This document shows positions 45,799 through 56,643 of a DNA stretch of 64,000 nucleotides, piece by piece. A program made the position numbers and the translations under genes. Origin of the DNA: Marivirga salinae (GTDB lineage Bacteria > Bacteroidota > Bacteroidia > Cytophagales > Cyclobacteriaceae); assembly GCF_030503855.1 (NCBI RefSeq), contig NZ_CP129971.1, positions 4,278,001-4,342,000 on the forward strand, written 5' to 3'. Every line of letters starts with the position of its first letter. The stretch's first letter is position 1. A model generated the notes under the pieces. The model was not told the origin of the DNA. It did no database searches and saw only the letters and a list, made by a program, of their open reading frames with translations.

Positions 45799-48587
45799 TG
45801 TTTTTCTTTTTGATTAGCCCTCATTTTCGATATCAATTCTTTTGATCTTGCTGAATTGAACCTTATTAAAACTTTACTAATTGCTCTTTCAATCGGTGTT
45901 ATGGACAAAGCCAACACAACATTAATCGCAAAAGTATAAACTGGGGAATCATCTACATAGCCTTCTAAATTATTCTCTAAAATAGTAGCTAAAAATTCTA
46001 GAAATAGAATTAAGGTTAAGAAAGTAAAAGTTTTTGTTAAATAAGAGCTTTGACTGGAAGTATTTAATTTAATAGATATTAAAATTAATATGCTAAAGAA
46101 AGCAATTTCCAACATATAAAACCACCAAGTTTGCCAATAAGGCGGCAATACTTCAAATTGAAAATCGAAATTTCTAATGTCATCATTTAAGAATGTTTTA
46201 GCTCTAAGTTCCAATACATATTTACCAGTTGGAATATAAGGAAAATCAATTTCACGAATTGAAGACCAACTAGACCAATCATCCATCAATCCTTTAACAT
46301 AATATTGATAGACCACATCATCTTTAAATAAGTATTCAGGTGTGCTTAAAACAACTTTTAAATTATTTTGACCATGTTCCATTTTGATAACTTCCGTATC
46401 CAACACCCATTCATTTTCAACCATTACACCTTCTATGAAAGTTTTAGGCAATGGATATTCTTTTTCAAAATGATATTTCCATCTTGAAATTCGTTCGTTT
46501 GTTACCAAATAAACTATAGAGTCAGCTTGGTTAAATATACTTTTAACTGATGGCACAATATGCAACCAATCCTTTAATTGTGTTGGGATTTCTTTTTGCA
46601 ATGCAGACCACTCATCTTCAGCATTCAATAACCATATATCCTCGTTTTGATCTTTCAAAAAATATTTAATAGGTTTATCAAATAGGCTATCAATCTTTAA
46701 ATTATTGGAAGCTTTATCCAATACCAATATACCATCGGTCCTCAATAGCTTTAAATTGCTATTTTCATAGAACAATAACATTTCTTCTGAAAAACTATTA
46801 TTAATATTGAGCTTTTTAAAAATTTGTAAACCTGCATTTTCAATATCATATATCACCAAGATATTTTCCCCGATTGCAGATAATTGATCATCATGGATCA
46901 TGATGTCATGAAAATAATTATCCGAATGTTTTTGCAAGGAAAAATCATTATTACTCAAATCAATACTAAACAATCCATCAATATTGCTCAACCATAAGAG
47001 TTGCTTTTCAGAATGATAAAGCATTTTCTTAACAATTCTTAAATTTGATATCTTTATTGTTTCATCTCTTTTGACTAAATAAAGTCCAGTATTGCTTCTT
47101 GCTATTATCCCACCCTCTACTTTTATGATAGATTCAACATGGGGAGTAACAGCTTTGACTTTTTGGTATTCAAATTTTATAGATTTCAAACGAGAAATAT
47201 CAATGATCTTTACAACAGATTTGTATTTTGGCTTTATATCATTCGATTTCCCCCGTTTTGGTTTTGATTGATTTTGATTTGCATTTTGTATGGAATCCTT
47301 TAATTCTTGCTCCTTTTTATCTAATTTTTCTCTCAATGCTCTAAAACGAATTCCATCATTGCGATAAATCTTACGGTATTTTTTAAGCTCTTCCTCTATA
47401 AATGCTTGTTCTTCTGAATTATCAGTTGAACTAAATAAATTTTGAAAGAAACCATTATCTTCTTCTTCACTTTCTAGATTAGGTTTGTTAGGCTGACTAA
47501 TTCTGACCTTTTGGATCATCTTTTTCTGTAAAGTTTCATAATCTTTCACTTCATTCAGAAAGTATAAACCTTCAGTAGTCCCTACCCATAAAGTATCACC
47601 ACTTAAGGCAATGGTTTCTGGTAAACCTTCCAAGCCAGGATAGAATTGAAAATCTTTTAATGGAATATCTAAAGCTGCTCTTGATAAGCCATAAGGATGA
47701 GCAAGCCACAATCCTTTTTGTCGATCCATAGTGATGGCATTCACCTCATTTGTCGGAAGACCGTTATAATTTTGAATAGTGGAAACTATATCTCCCGATT
47801 TTTCATCCACTATAACCACTCCCCCAATTAAAGTTGAGATGATGATTTTCCCATCCAAATTTTTTCCAGATATAGGATAGTTTTCTCTTAAATATTCATT
47901 CAAAGTGGAAGAATAAGGGGTGAATTCTTTACCATCAAAAGAATAAAAATCTCCATTATCGTAAGAAAAGTATAATTGCTCTGATCCCTTTATTGAAAAA
48001 ACGAAATCGGTATTTTTAGGAGCGAAAAGATTTAAATCAACCCATGTATTCTCCACGTTTTCAACCAAATAATTATCCTCAAAAGCATATAATTTCTCGT
48101 TAAAAACAAAAATATCTTTAAAACCTAGGTTAGATTCAAAAGTTTCTAGTTTCTTAAAATCCTTGCTAAATACTGTGATTTTTTCATTTGCCAATAAATA
48201 ATATTGATCTTCATAAGTAATTAAATCAACTATCGGAGAAAGTAATGGTGTCTTATAAAGAAGTTTCAGCTTATTACTGTGAAATTGATCTTCTGTTAAT
48301 TCATAAATCCCATCTTTAGCTAAAAGTATATCCTTATTATCAACTTTTAAGAATTTAATTGGGCTACTATTGACCCTTACTTTTACCCAATTATTTCCAT
48401 CAAATTGTAAAATCCCTTTTTTATAAGCTACTAATAATCTGCCTTGATTATCAATATCCATATCTTGAAAAAGATAGTCTTGAGGAGGCAGAGGCACTTT
48501 ATAATGATTTAGGACTACATCCCCATTTTGAGCCATCAGAAATTGGCTTAGCAATATTAAAAATAAAAAGGGGTGGAAAAACTTCAT
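45795..48587 (-). CDS. Propeller and Y_Y_Y-domain membrane protein (no kinase)
   Basis: 930 residues with signal peptide ending FLMAQ. The N-terminal part (about 20-310) resembles the sensor propeller of hybrid two-component systems. A charged insert (about 365-450) precedes a second propeller portion and then a Y_Y_Y domain (about 715-815; YQYYVKGLMDDWSSW). Three or so membrane segments close the protein, with no histidine-kinase or DNA-binding domain. It may sense a surface signal and act through a partner. It is coupled to the thioesterase gene. Confidence 0.7.
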   Translation of the reverse strand: MKFFHPFLFLILLSQFLMAQNGDVVLNHYKVPLPPQDYLFQDMDIDNQGRLLVAYKKGILQFDGNNWVKVRVNSSPIKFLKVDNKDILLAKDGIYELTEDQFHSNKLKLLYKTPLLSPIVDLITYEDQYYLLANEKITVFSKDFKKLETFESNLGFKDIFVFNEKLYAFEDNYLVENVENTWVDLNLFAPKNTDFVFSIKGSEQLYFSYDNGDFYSFDGKEFTPYSSTLNEYLRENYPISGKNLDGKIIISTLIGGVVIVDEKSGDIVSTIQNYNGLPTNEVNAITMDRQKGLWLAHPYGLSRAALDIPLKDFQFYPGLEGLPETIALSGDTLWVGTTEGLYFLNEVKDYETLQKKMIQKVRISQPNKPNLESEEEDNGFFQNLFSSTDNSEEQAFIEEELKKYRKIYRNDGIRFRALREKLDKKEQELKDSIQNANQNQSKPKRGKSNDIKPKYKSVVKIIDISRLKSIKFEYQKVKAVTPHVESIIKVEGGIIARSNTGLYLVKRDETIKISNLRIVKKMLYHSEKQLLWLSNIDGLFSIDLSNNDFSLQKHSDNYFHDIMIHDDQLSAIGENILVIYDIENAGLQIFKKLNINNSFSEEMLLFYENSNLKLLRTDGILVLDKASNNLKIDSLFDKPIKYFLKDQNEDIWLLNAEDEWSALQKEIPTQLKDWLHIVPSVKSIFNQADSIVYLVTNERISRWKYHFEKEYPLPKTFIEGVMVENEWVLDTEVIKMEHGQNNLKVVLSTPEYLFKDDVVYQYYVKGLMDDWSSWSSIREIDFPYIPTGKYVLELRAKTFLNDDIRNFDFQFEVLPPYWQTWWFYMLEIAFFSILILISIKLNTSSQSSYLTKTFTFLTLILFLEFLATILENNLEGYVDDSPVYTFAINVVLALSITPIERAISKVLIRFNSARSKELISKMRANQKEKQ

Positions 48588-49192
48588 CTGATGACGTAAA
48601 TATTTATGGATAAAATTAAAATCATTATAAAGGTATTGAAATAATTCAACTTAAAGGACATACAAACGTCCCAATTTCAACAGCCTCTTTCTCTGATGAA
48701 GAAAGAGGGCTTACTTAAAAACAGGTTATATAATAAAAATGAATTCCACATCTTTTTTGGCAATGATTATTGAATAAAATTTTTTCAGCAAGTGCAAGCA
48801 TTTTTGAAGTAAAAGCCAATTTTGATTTCTAGTGCTCTAGCCTCAAGCACCTCATCTACTTCCCGGGTTAAAGCCTGCCTGCCGGCAGGCAGGCTCGAAG
48901 TATTACAATACGCCTTCACTTAGCCCGATTGTATAACTTGTCCCGTATTTATCGGGATGAGGCACTCGAGACTTTTTAAGCAAGCCCTAAAAGCCTAATG
49001 AACACTTCTATCAGCTTGATTTCGTTAAAAAAGTGAAAGAATGTCTTCTATGAAATCCACTTAAATTGAAAAATAGTGACAAATAGTCTTGAATTAATGA
49101 AGTTTTAATTTGAAATAAGTCAAAAAGACAGTTTACCCAACTTGGTCAAAGAATTGTTAATCAATCAATGTAGAAATCAAAAACTTACAAAA
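48588..49192. other. Intergenic region before clpB with REP-like palindromes
   Basis: No gene seen in about 600 bases. It holds a perfect GC-rich palindrome at 48873-48894 and the hairpin TCCCG..CGGGA at 48941-48957. No CIRCE-type heat-shock operator was found upstream of clpB. Confidence 0.6.
48873..48894. repeat. REP-like 22-bp perfect palindrome
   Basis: Arms GCCTGCCTGCC and GGCAGGCAGGC with no loop. Sequences of this kind are dispersed repeats in many Bacteroidota genomes. Confidence 0.7.
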
Positions 49193-51817
49193 ATGAACCT
49201 AAATGAATATACCATAAAATCTCAGGAAGCGATTCAAAAAGCTGCCGAGATAGCGCTGGGAAATGGGCAACAAGCCATTGAAACAGGGCATTTATTGAAA
49301 GCCATTCAGCAGACGGATGAGAACGTACTTTCTTTTGTCAATAAAAAGCTCAATGTTAATAAGGCTCAATTAGAAACTAAATTGAATGAATTAGTAGAGA
49401 GTTATCCGAAAGTGAGCGGGGCACAGCCTTATTTATCAAACGATGCTCATAAGGCGATGACGGAAGCTAAAAAATTCTTGAAAGAATTTAAGGATGATTA
49501 TGTTGCCATTGAGCATTTAATTTTAGGAATTTTAAAAACTGGAGATAAGACCTCTACCCTATTAAAAGATGCTGGATATGCCGAAAAAGATTTAATTAAA
49601 GCTATTAAAGAATTGAGAGGCGGAGATTCCGTGAAGGACCAAAATGCAGAATCGAAATACCGTTCTTTGGAGCGATATAGCATTAACTTAAACGAGCAAG
49701 CCAAAGCGGGGAAAATTGATCCTGTTATCGGAAGAGATGAGGAAATTAGAAGGGTTCTGCAAATCCTATCCAGAAGGACTAAAAACAATCCAATCCTTTT
49801 AGGAGAGCCTGGAGTTGGTAAAACCGCCATAGTGGAAGGAATGGCTCAAAGAATTGTGGATGGCGATGTACCTGAAAATCTGAAAGAGAAAATCTTGATT
49901 TCTTTGGATATGGGTCTATTGGTTGCCGGAGCAAAATATAAAGGAGAATTTGAAGAAAGATTAAAATCTGTCATCAAAGAAGTGACTGATTCGGATGGAC
50001 AAATCATCTTATTCATTGATGAGATTCACACCTTAGTTGGAGCTGGTGGTGGAGAAGGCGCAATGGATGCTGCTAACTTATTGAAACCAGCATTAGCTAG
50101 AGGAGAATTGCATGCAATTGGTGCCACAACTTTAAAAGAATATCAGAAACATATTGAAAAAGACAAAGCACTAGAAAGAAGATTCCAGGCTGTTGTGGTG
50201 GATGAGCCTTCTCAGGAAGATGCTATTTCCATCCTAAGAGGAATTAAAGATAAATATGAGGTGCACCATGGTGTTCGTATAAAAGATGATGCTGTAATAT
50301 CTGCAGTGGAATTATCAAGCCGCTATATCTCAGATAGATTCTTGCCCGATAAAGCTATTGATTTAATGGATGAAGCTGCTTCCAAAATGAGAATTGAAAT
50401 AGATTCCTTGCCGGAAGAACTCGATGAGCTAAACCGAAGAATCATGCAATTGGAAATTGAGCGTGAGGCGATGAGGCGAGAAAAAAATAAAGACAAGGAA
50501 AACTTGATCAATAAGGAGTTAGCTGATCTGAATGAAAAAAGACAGGATTTGAAAGCTAAATGGGAAGGTGAGAAAGAAGTTATCCAAGGAATTCAAAAAC
50601 AAAAAGAGCATATTGACAAACTAAAACTAGAAGCCGAGCAAGCTGAACGTTCTGGCGATTTTGGCAAAGTTGCGGAAATCCGATATGGTAAATTAACCGA
50701 AGCGGAGGCTAAATTGAACGACTTCCAAGTTAAAATGCGGGAAATGCAGGATTCCAGCCATACTTTGCTGAAAGAGGAAGTTGGAGCAGAAGAAATTGCA
50801 GATGTAGTGGCTCGTTGGACAGGTATTCCTGTTAGCAAAATGCTACAAAGTGATAGAGATAAATTATTACAACTTGAAAAAGAATTAGGTAAACGAGTAG
50901 CCGGACAAAGAGAAGCCATTGGTGCTTTATCGGATGCTGTAAGAAGAAGCCGTGCAGGATTGCAAGATCCACGAAAACCAATTGGCTCCTTTATTTTTAT
51001 GGGGACAACCGGTGTGGGTAAAACTGAGCTTGCAAAAGCATTAGCTGAATATTTATTCAACGATGAAAATGCCATGGTCAGAATTGACATGTCTGAATAT
51101 CAGGAAAGGCATTCTGTCAGCCGACTAGTTGGAGCGCCTCCAGGATATGTAGGGTATGATGAAGGCGGTCAGTTGACAGAAGCTGTTCGTAGGAAACCAT
51201 ATTCAGTTATTTTGCTGGATGAAATTGAAAAAGCGCATCCTGATACTTTTAATATTTTGCTGCAAGTATTGGATGACGGTCGATTGACTGATAACAAAGG
51301 GCGATTGGCTAATTTCAAAAACACCATCATCATCATGACGACCAATATTGGTTCAACATTAATTCAGGAACGATTAAGTCCTGAGAATTATGTGGGAGAT
51401 GAATGGAAAAAGGCTGAAATAATGGATCAGACCCGAAATGAAGTGTATGAATTGCTGAAACGTTCAGTCAAGCCTGAATTCCTGAACAGAGTTGATGAAA
51501 CCATCATGTTTGAACCACTGAATGAAGAAATTTTGAGACAAATTGTAAGCATTCAATGGAAAGAAATTCAACATCGCTTGAAAGAGAATGGAGTTCAGAT
51601 AGATGCTACAAATGATGTACTCGACTATTTAGGAAGAGTAGGTTATGATCCTCAATTTGGTGCAAGACCATTGAAAAGAGTGATGCAGCGTACTATTTTA
51701 AATCAATTATCCAAACAAATTCTATCAGGTGAAATCAGTAATGACAGCACCGTTTTGGTAGAAATGGAAAATGATGAAATCGTTTTCAGAAATGTAGAAG
51801 ACGTTGAAATAGAATAA
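49193..51817 (+). CDS. clpB: ClpB disaggregase chaperone
   Basis: 874 residues from ATG at 49193 ([17 protein letters not shown]); the open frame 17 codons upstream is not family-like. Domains: N-terminal Clp repeats (1-150), AAA-1 with GEPGVGKT, coiled-coil middle domain (about 410-530; [12 protein letters not shown]), AAA-2 with GTTGVGKT and a final C-terminal domain ([13 protein letters not shown]). ClpB works with DnaK to rescue aggregated protein. A strong terminator follows. Confidence 0.97.
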   Translation: MNLNEYTIKSQEAIQKAAEIALGNGQQAIETGHLLKAIQQTDENVLSFVNKKLNVNKAQLETKLNELVESYPKVSGAQPYLSNDAHKAMTEAKKFLKEFKDDYVAIEHLILGILKTGDKTSTLLKDAGYAEKDLIKAIKELRGGDSVKDQNAESKYRSLERYSINLNEQAKAGKIDPVIGRDEEIRRVLQILSRRTKNNPILLGEPGVGKTAIVEGMAQRIVDGDVPENLKEKILISLDMGLLVAGAKYKGEFEERLKSVIKEVTDSDGQIILFIDEIHTLVGAGGGEGAMDAANLLKPALARGELHAIGATTLKEYQKHIEKDKALERRFQAVVVDEPSQEDAISILRGIKDKYEVHHGVRIKDDAVISAVELSSRYISDRFLPDKAIDLMDEAASKMRIEIDSLPEELDELNRRIMQLEIEREAMRREKNKDKENLINKELADLNEKRQDLKAKWEGEKEVIQGIQKQKEHIDKLKLEAEQAERSGDFGKVAEIRYGKLTEAEAKLNDFQVKMREMQDSSHTLLKEEVGAEEIADVVARWTGIPVSKMLQSDRDKLLQLEKELGKRVAGQREAIGALSDAVRRSRAGLQDPRKPIGSFIFMGTTGVGKTELAKALAEYLFNDENAMVRIDMSEYQERHSVSRLVGAPPGYVGYDEGGQLTEAVRRKPYSVILLDEIEKAHPDTFNILLQVLDDGRLTDNKGRLANFKNTIIIMTTNIGSTLIQERLSPENYVGDEWKKAEIMDQTRNEVYELLKRSVKPEFLNRVDETIMFEPLNEEILRQIVSIQWKEIQHRLKENGVQIDATNDVLDYLGRVGYDPQFGARPLKRVMQRTILNQLSKQILSGEISNDSTVLVEMENDEIVFRNVEDVEIE

Positions 51818-51845
51818 TTTTATATAATTATTGAAACTAAAAAAA

Positions 51846-51877
51846 CCGTATGAGGAAATTCTTCATACGGTTTTTTT
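51846..51877. terminator. Bidirectional terminator after clpB
   Basis: CCGTATGaGG..CttCATACGG flanked by A-run and T-run, serving clpB and the convergent gene. Confidence 0.85.
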
Positions 51878-51935
51878 ATGGCTTTTAAACACAATCCTAA
51901 TTTCCCAAAATCTATACCTGGAAAATTTACAAGCA

Positions 51936-54900
51936 TTATCTTAATAAAGTAATGCTTCCTGATTTTGCTATTCCAACATCATCACATCTGATCACATAAT
52001 AATATACACCATCGGGTACAGGACTTCCATTTACTGTTCCTTCCCAATCATTATTATAAGGCTTAGATTCATAAATCTTATTTCCTTGTTGATCATATAT
52101 TTCAACCCCACACTGTGAAAAATTTTCTATATTTTCTACCTCCCAGTATTGTGCAATAGCATCATTATTAGGAGAAAAGAATTTCATAGGCGTAAACCTA
52201 TCTTCCATATTCGTATCTTCTACTGTTATGACAATTTCAGCACTTCCATAACAGCCATTTTCATCTTGACCTTCCACCCTAATTGTGGTAGTTGTTGAAG
52301 GAGCGTAGTTTATTTGATCATCTGTAAAACCTAAGGCTGTAGAATCTGCGGACCATACATAATCAATGAGGCCAAAAGCAGTTATGGACACAGTATCTCC
52401 AGCACTTATTGTAGTACTAGACGCATCTAAGGAAACATCAGGAATTGGAGATGTTTGAATGGATATTTGAGAAGATCCTTCACAGCCATTCTCGTCTACA
52501 ACAGCAACTGAATAAGTTCCCCCTTCATTTACAGTAATTGTTGGGCTCGTTTCTCCAGTATCCCATGAATAAGATGCATAAGTATTTTCTAAGGATAGAA
52601 CTGCACTATCTCCTTCACAAAGAGAACTATTTGAGGCGTTTAAAGCTAAATTTAATTCTCCATTTACAACAAACTGTTTTGATAGCTCTGATGAGCAGTT
52701 AGGGATGCCTTCGTAAGAAACTTCTAAAGTTACCACAAATGTTCCCACAGTATTATAGGTATGAGTTGGATTATTTTCTGATGAAACATTTCCATCACCA
52801 AAATCCCAGGTGTATTGAGCTAGTGATTCATCTGCTACTTCAGCATCGTTTGTAAAAGAAACCGGAATTCCGATACAAGCACTAGTAGGAAGATCATAAT
52901 AAACCTGGGGGGCTTCTAAAAATGCAACCTCTAAAGTGTCAGAATAAATTTTAGGACAGAATGTGTTTACTTGATCTGTGATTTCCACATAGTAATTACC
53001 TGCAGTAGTTGGGTTATAAGTTGCAGAGGTTGCCCCCGAAATGGCTGATGTTCCTTTATACCATTGGAAGTTAAAACCACTCTCATTGGGGCTTACATTA
53101 AGTGTTACCGATTCACCTACACAATAGCTACCTTCACCTGATTGCTCAGCAAAAAAGTTGGGGGCTGAAACCACTTCAACTACAATGCTTTTGGTTTCAA
53201 CAATACAAGATCCCGAATAAATATCCAGATAATAACGACCCGCTTTGTTTGCATTAAAATTGTTAATCTCTACACTTAAACCTTCTGCAGTATAATCTTG
53301 TGGACCACGCCATTTATATTCTGTTGCGCCAACATCAGATGAATTCAAATTGAGAGTACCTCCATTACAAATAGGGTCATTCGTGCTAATAGTAGCACTA
53401 GGCAATGCGCCTTCTGAAATTATGTTTACTTCTATTTCTTCAGATATTTCTTGGCAACTTCCTCCATCTGAAATTATAGAAACAGTATAACTTCCTGAAG
53501 CTGAAACATCATTCAATTCAATAAAATTTTCGGTACTCGTTTTTACTGGATTTCCGTCTTGGTACCACTCAAAAGTTAGCCCCTCTATATTTTGGGTTTC
53601 TAACCTTACGGGATTTCCTTCACAGGCATTGATGGGTCCTTCCGGTGTTATCACTGGAATTATACATTGATTATTCCTTAAAATAGAGATAAATGATGCT
53701 GTAACATTATTATTATCATCATCCACACTGGTAAACACAATATCTGGCTTACTGTCCCCATCAATATCACCAAGCTTTACATTTCTATTAATATATTCAA
53801 CAGGCACATCTACTTTTGAAAAATTCAAGCCACCAGAGCCACCATTATTTAAAATATTGATGGTTTTATCAGTTCCAACAGTAGCCACCACAATATCCTT
53901 ATTCCCATCACCATCCATATCTCCAAAATCCAAACCCCATGGTCTAATACCAGTCGATAAATTTTGAGCGGAACCAAATTGAGGTGTTTCTCCAATGCCA
54001 GTGGTTTCATTATTAAACACCGCAATAGCAGAGCTTAAAAATAATGTAGCTACAATATCTGGTTTATTATCTTGATTAAAATCTCCTACTTTTAAATTAA
54101 TCAAAGTGCCTGGGGTATTAATATTATTAAAATCGCTAAAGGAAATGTTTCCAGGAGTACTTTGATTAGTCGCAATGAAAAATCCCCCCGAAGAAGATTG
54201 AAATTGATTGGTTACAATTTCAGGTTTACCATCACCATTTAAGTCTTCCACCTCTAAACCTGCGGTACTTACAGCATTGTCAACAGTGAGTTCAATAGGA
54301 TCAGGATTAAAGGAAAGAACACCTCCTGAAGAAGTATTTTTAACAATAATAATTTTATTATCTCCTTGATCGGAAACTACTAAATCTGGTTTTCCATCAA
54401 GATCCAAATCTTTTATTACTACTCGCTTGGTGGAAGAACCCTCAAGAGAAATTGTTTGGGGTGAAAAACTCATGTTGCCTGGCGTACTATTATTATCTAA
54501 AATAATAAGCCTGTTGCCCTCATCTCTTTCAGAAAATACTACCTCAGGTTTTCCGTCTCCATTCAAGTCTCCAGCGGTAGTATTCAAACTCGCTCCTATA
54601 CTAAGAGATATTTTTTCAAAACTTATGTTACCTGGAGTGCTTAGGTTTCTCAATATAGTCGCAGATTCTGATTTTGAATTTGCTCCTATGATATCATTTT
54701 TTCCATCCCCATCCAGGTCACTAATGGTAACATCATACAATCCACTTTGAGAGAAAACATCAATTTGTGCGTCTAAATCGGAACTTTCTATTCCTTGCTC
54801 TCCTCCATAGCTAAGCATAAAATGCTCACCACTATAAGAAAGACGAGAAGTTGAGTTAAAAACAGTTACATTATCATAAGTAGCTCCACTGGGTACCTCA

Positions 54901-55121
54901 GCCTCAATTAATTGATCGGTAACACTTAAAATGCTTCCTTCCATGCTGCCAAAAAACACCCTGTCAGCTCCTGATAAACCCACACCTTTAATATTAACGA
55001 TCTGTCCTGAATATCCATTTTTAGGAGTAACAGATTCTATGAAAGTGCTTTGTCCAAAAACTTGATTAGCAAAAAAAACTAAGCAAAATAAGAGAAAATA
55101 TTTAGGTGAGAATTTCTTCAT
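51936..55121 (-). CDS. T9SS type B secreted protein with FG-GAP repeats
   Basis: 1061 residues with signal peptide ending FGQS. Order: IPT/TIG domain (about 25-105), seven FG-GAP/VCBS repeats with calcium-type loops such as DLDGDGKNDI and DMDGDGNKDI (about 130-475), Ig-like domains, a PKD domain (YTWDFGDGN, about 765-820), further Ig-like repeats, and a C-terminal type B sorting domain (FFSPNNDA...VEIYDQQGNKIYE...PDGVYYYVI). Probably a surface adhesin. The downstream gene, 28 bases away in the operon order, is a PorP/SprF protein likely dedicated to it. Confidence 0.88.
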   Translation of the reverse strand: MKKFSPKYFLLFCLVFFANQVFGQSTFIESVTPKNGYSGQIVNIKGVGLSGADRVFFGSMEGSILSVTDQLIEAEVPSGATYDNVTVFNSTSRLSYSGEHFMLSYGGEQGIESSDLDAQIDVFSQSGLYDVTISDLDGDGKNDIIGANSKSESATILRNLSTPGNISFEKISLSIGASLNTTAGDLNGDGKPEVVFSERDEGNRLIILDNNSTPGNMSFSPQTISLEGSSTKRVVIKDLDLDGKPDLVVSDQGDNKIIIVKNTSSGGVLSFNPDPIELTVDNAVSTAGLEVEDLNGDGKPEIVTNQFQSSSGGFFIATNQSTPGNISFSDFNNINTPGTLINLKVGDFNQDNKPDIVATLFLSSAIAVFNNETTGIGETPQFGSAQNLSTGIRPWGLDFGDMDGDGNKDIVVATVGTDKTINILNNGGSGGLNFSKVDVPVEYINRNVKLGDIDGDSKPDIVFTSVDDDNNNVTASFISILRNNQCIIPVITPEGPINACEGNPVRLETQNIEGLTFEWYQDGNPVKTSTENFIELNDVSASGSYTVSIISDGGSCQEISEEIEVNIISEGALPSATISTNDPICNGGTLNLNSSDVGATEYKWRGPQDYTAEGLSVEINNFNANKAGRYYLDIYSGSCIVETKSIVVEVVSAPNFFAEQSGEGSYCVGESVTLNVSPNESGFNFQWYKGTSAISGATSATYNPTTAGNYYVEITDQVNTFCPKIYSDTLEVAFLEAPQVYYDLPTSACIGIPVSFTNDAEVADESLAQYTWDFGDGNVSSENNPTHTYNTVGTFVVTLEVSYEGIPNCSSELSKQFVVNGELNLALNASNSSLCEGDSAVLSLENTYASYSWDTGETSPTITVNEGGTYSVAVVDENGCEGSSQISIQTSPIPDVSLDASSTTISAGDTVSITAFGLIDYVWSADSTALGFTDDQINYAPSTTTTIRVEGQDENGCYGSAEIVITVEDTNMEDRFTPMKFFSPNNDAIAQYWEVENIENFSQCGVEIYDQQGNKIYESKPYNNDWEGTVNGSPVPDGVYYYVIRCDDVGIAKSGSITLLR

Positions 55122-55149
55122 ATAGATACATAAAAGTATTTCAGTACCA

Positions 55150-56451
55150 TTAATTTACGTCCACAACAATAACTTTAATATCTTTAAAGTTCAATAATTC
55201 TTCTGCTGCTTTTTTATCTTTATTAGCATCTCTTTTTGAGAAGGTTTCATAAATATATACATAATAAACTCCGTTTTTCTGATTATAGAAAATATCTGCA
55301 GTAATATCTTCGTCCTTTTTCAATTTTTTCACTAATCGATCTGCAGCATTAAAGTCTCTAAATTCTTTAACCACTACATAATATTTCTTTTGTTGCACTT
55401 GACCTTCTTCACCACCTAATTGTACATCTTGACTAGAGAACCTTGGTGCCTTTTCTTCCGTTCTTTCGAGCGTTTTTAATTTCGGTCTTTCCACGAGCTT
55501 TTTAAGCTTATCACCAATTGTAAATTTTAGTTGAATTTCGTGCGAACCGTTAGCTATGCCATTTACTAGTTTACTGGATGGTTCATATGCATAGCTAAAG
55601 GCTAGCTTTTTCATATTGAATCCTACAATCCCTGACATACCATAATTAAGTCTATAAGAACCCCCTATCCAGAAAAGTTCATTAAAATTAAGAGTACTTA
55701 GCAGCTCTATTCTTTGCCCTACTAATTGTGAATATTGATAAATCGCATAAACCTGAAATGGTGAATAGATATCATCCATTCTCACGCGAGTTTTAAACCG
55801 ACCGTTATATCTGGTTACGAATTTATAATCTATGCGCTTCTTGTAATAGGCCATAATTGTAAATTCATCAAATGGTGATATTTCAAAAGCTTCAAAGTTT
55901 TGAGTATTGGCATATTGAGGTTTAAACAATCGTGGTAAAGATGCTCCAAAGTTAATACCGCTTGCCGTTTCTAACTTCAATCCAACATTTGAAATAGGCT
56001 GGATATTGTTATCAAGAAAATTAGCAATTGCAGGATCACTTAAATCTTGAATTTGTGAAAAATCAATACTATTGGCCGTAAGTCCACCAGAAAGACCGAA
56101 ATGAAGGGTAGCACTTTTAGTTAAATCAACATAATAAGAATAGGTGACTAGAAAGTCATTGGTTGAAAGAAGTCCACGATTAAAATTTCTTAGTGTAGCC
56201 CCTAATCCATATTTCTTATAATCAAAAGGCGATTCAAATGTTAAGGTAGTCACTACTGGAGCGCCCTCTACTCCCCTCCACTGTTGGCGATGATTAACTG
56301 ACACATTTCTAAAAGGATAAGCAGCCGCTTCGGCTGGGTTATATAAATAAGGAGTGGTATAAAAATGATTGTAAACAGGTAATTCTTGCGCTAAGGAAGG
56401 AAGCACGCAAACAGCTAAAGAAAACAATAATGCAAAGATAAACTTGAACAT
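55150..56451 (-). CDS. PorP/SprF protein with SPOR-like C-terminal domain
   Basis: 433 residues. Signal peptide ends SLAQ, followed by the PorP/SprF hallmark YNHFYTTPYLYNPAEAAAYP and NHRQQWRG. The barrel ends near residue 325 (HEIQLKFTIG), followed by a linker and an extra domain (about 358-433; KKYYVVVKEFRDFNAADRLVKKLKK) resembling a SPOR fold, which binds denuded peptidoglycan. Order on the minus strand places it upstream of the FG-GAP protein by 28 bases, so they are probably one transcript. Confidence 0.85.
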   Translation of the reverse strand: MFKFIFALLFSLAVCVLPSLAQELPVYNHFYTTPYLYNPAEAAAYPFRNVSVNHRQQWRGVEGAPVVTTLTFESPFDYKKYGLGATLRNFNRGLLSTNDFLVTYSYYVDLTKSATLHFGLSGGLTANSIDFSQIQDLSDPAIANFLDNNIQPISNVGLKLETASGINFGASLPRLFKPQYANTQNFEAFEISPFDEFTIMAYYKKRIDYKFVTRYNGRFKTRVRMDDIYSPFQVYAIYQYSQLVGQRIELLSTLNFNELFWIGGSYRLNYGMSGIVGFNMKKLAFSYAYEPSSKLVNGIANGSHEIQLKFTIGDKLKKLVERPKLKTLERTEEKAPRFSSQDVQLGGEEGQVQQKKYYVVVKEFRDFNAADRLVKKLKKDEDITADIFYNQKNGVYYVYIYETFSKRDANKDKKAAEELLNFKDIKVIVVDVN

Positions 56452-56643
56452 AGAAAGGGGTAATATTTATTCTTTCCTACTGTAAACGGTTAAAGAGCTA
56501 GTATTAGCTAAATAAAAAGCCAAGATATTAAATACATATTCAATTAACAGCATATTAAATAACAAATTTAAAAATATTTTTTTGCATTTTTTTAAGGATA
56601 GTGTATACATTTAATTAATTTTAAAGCTGGATCGCATCTACTT

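Noticed and set aside
50593..51090. 165-codon frame antisense to clpB
   Set aside because: Shadow of a highly conserved coding region; no supporting features.
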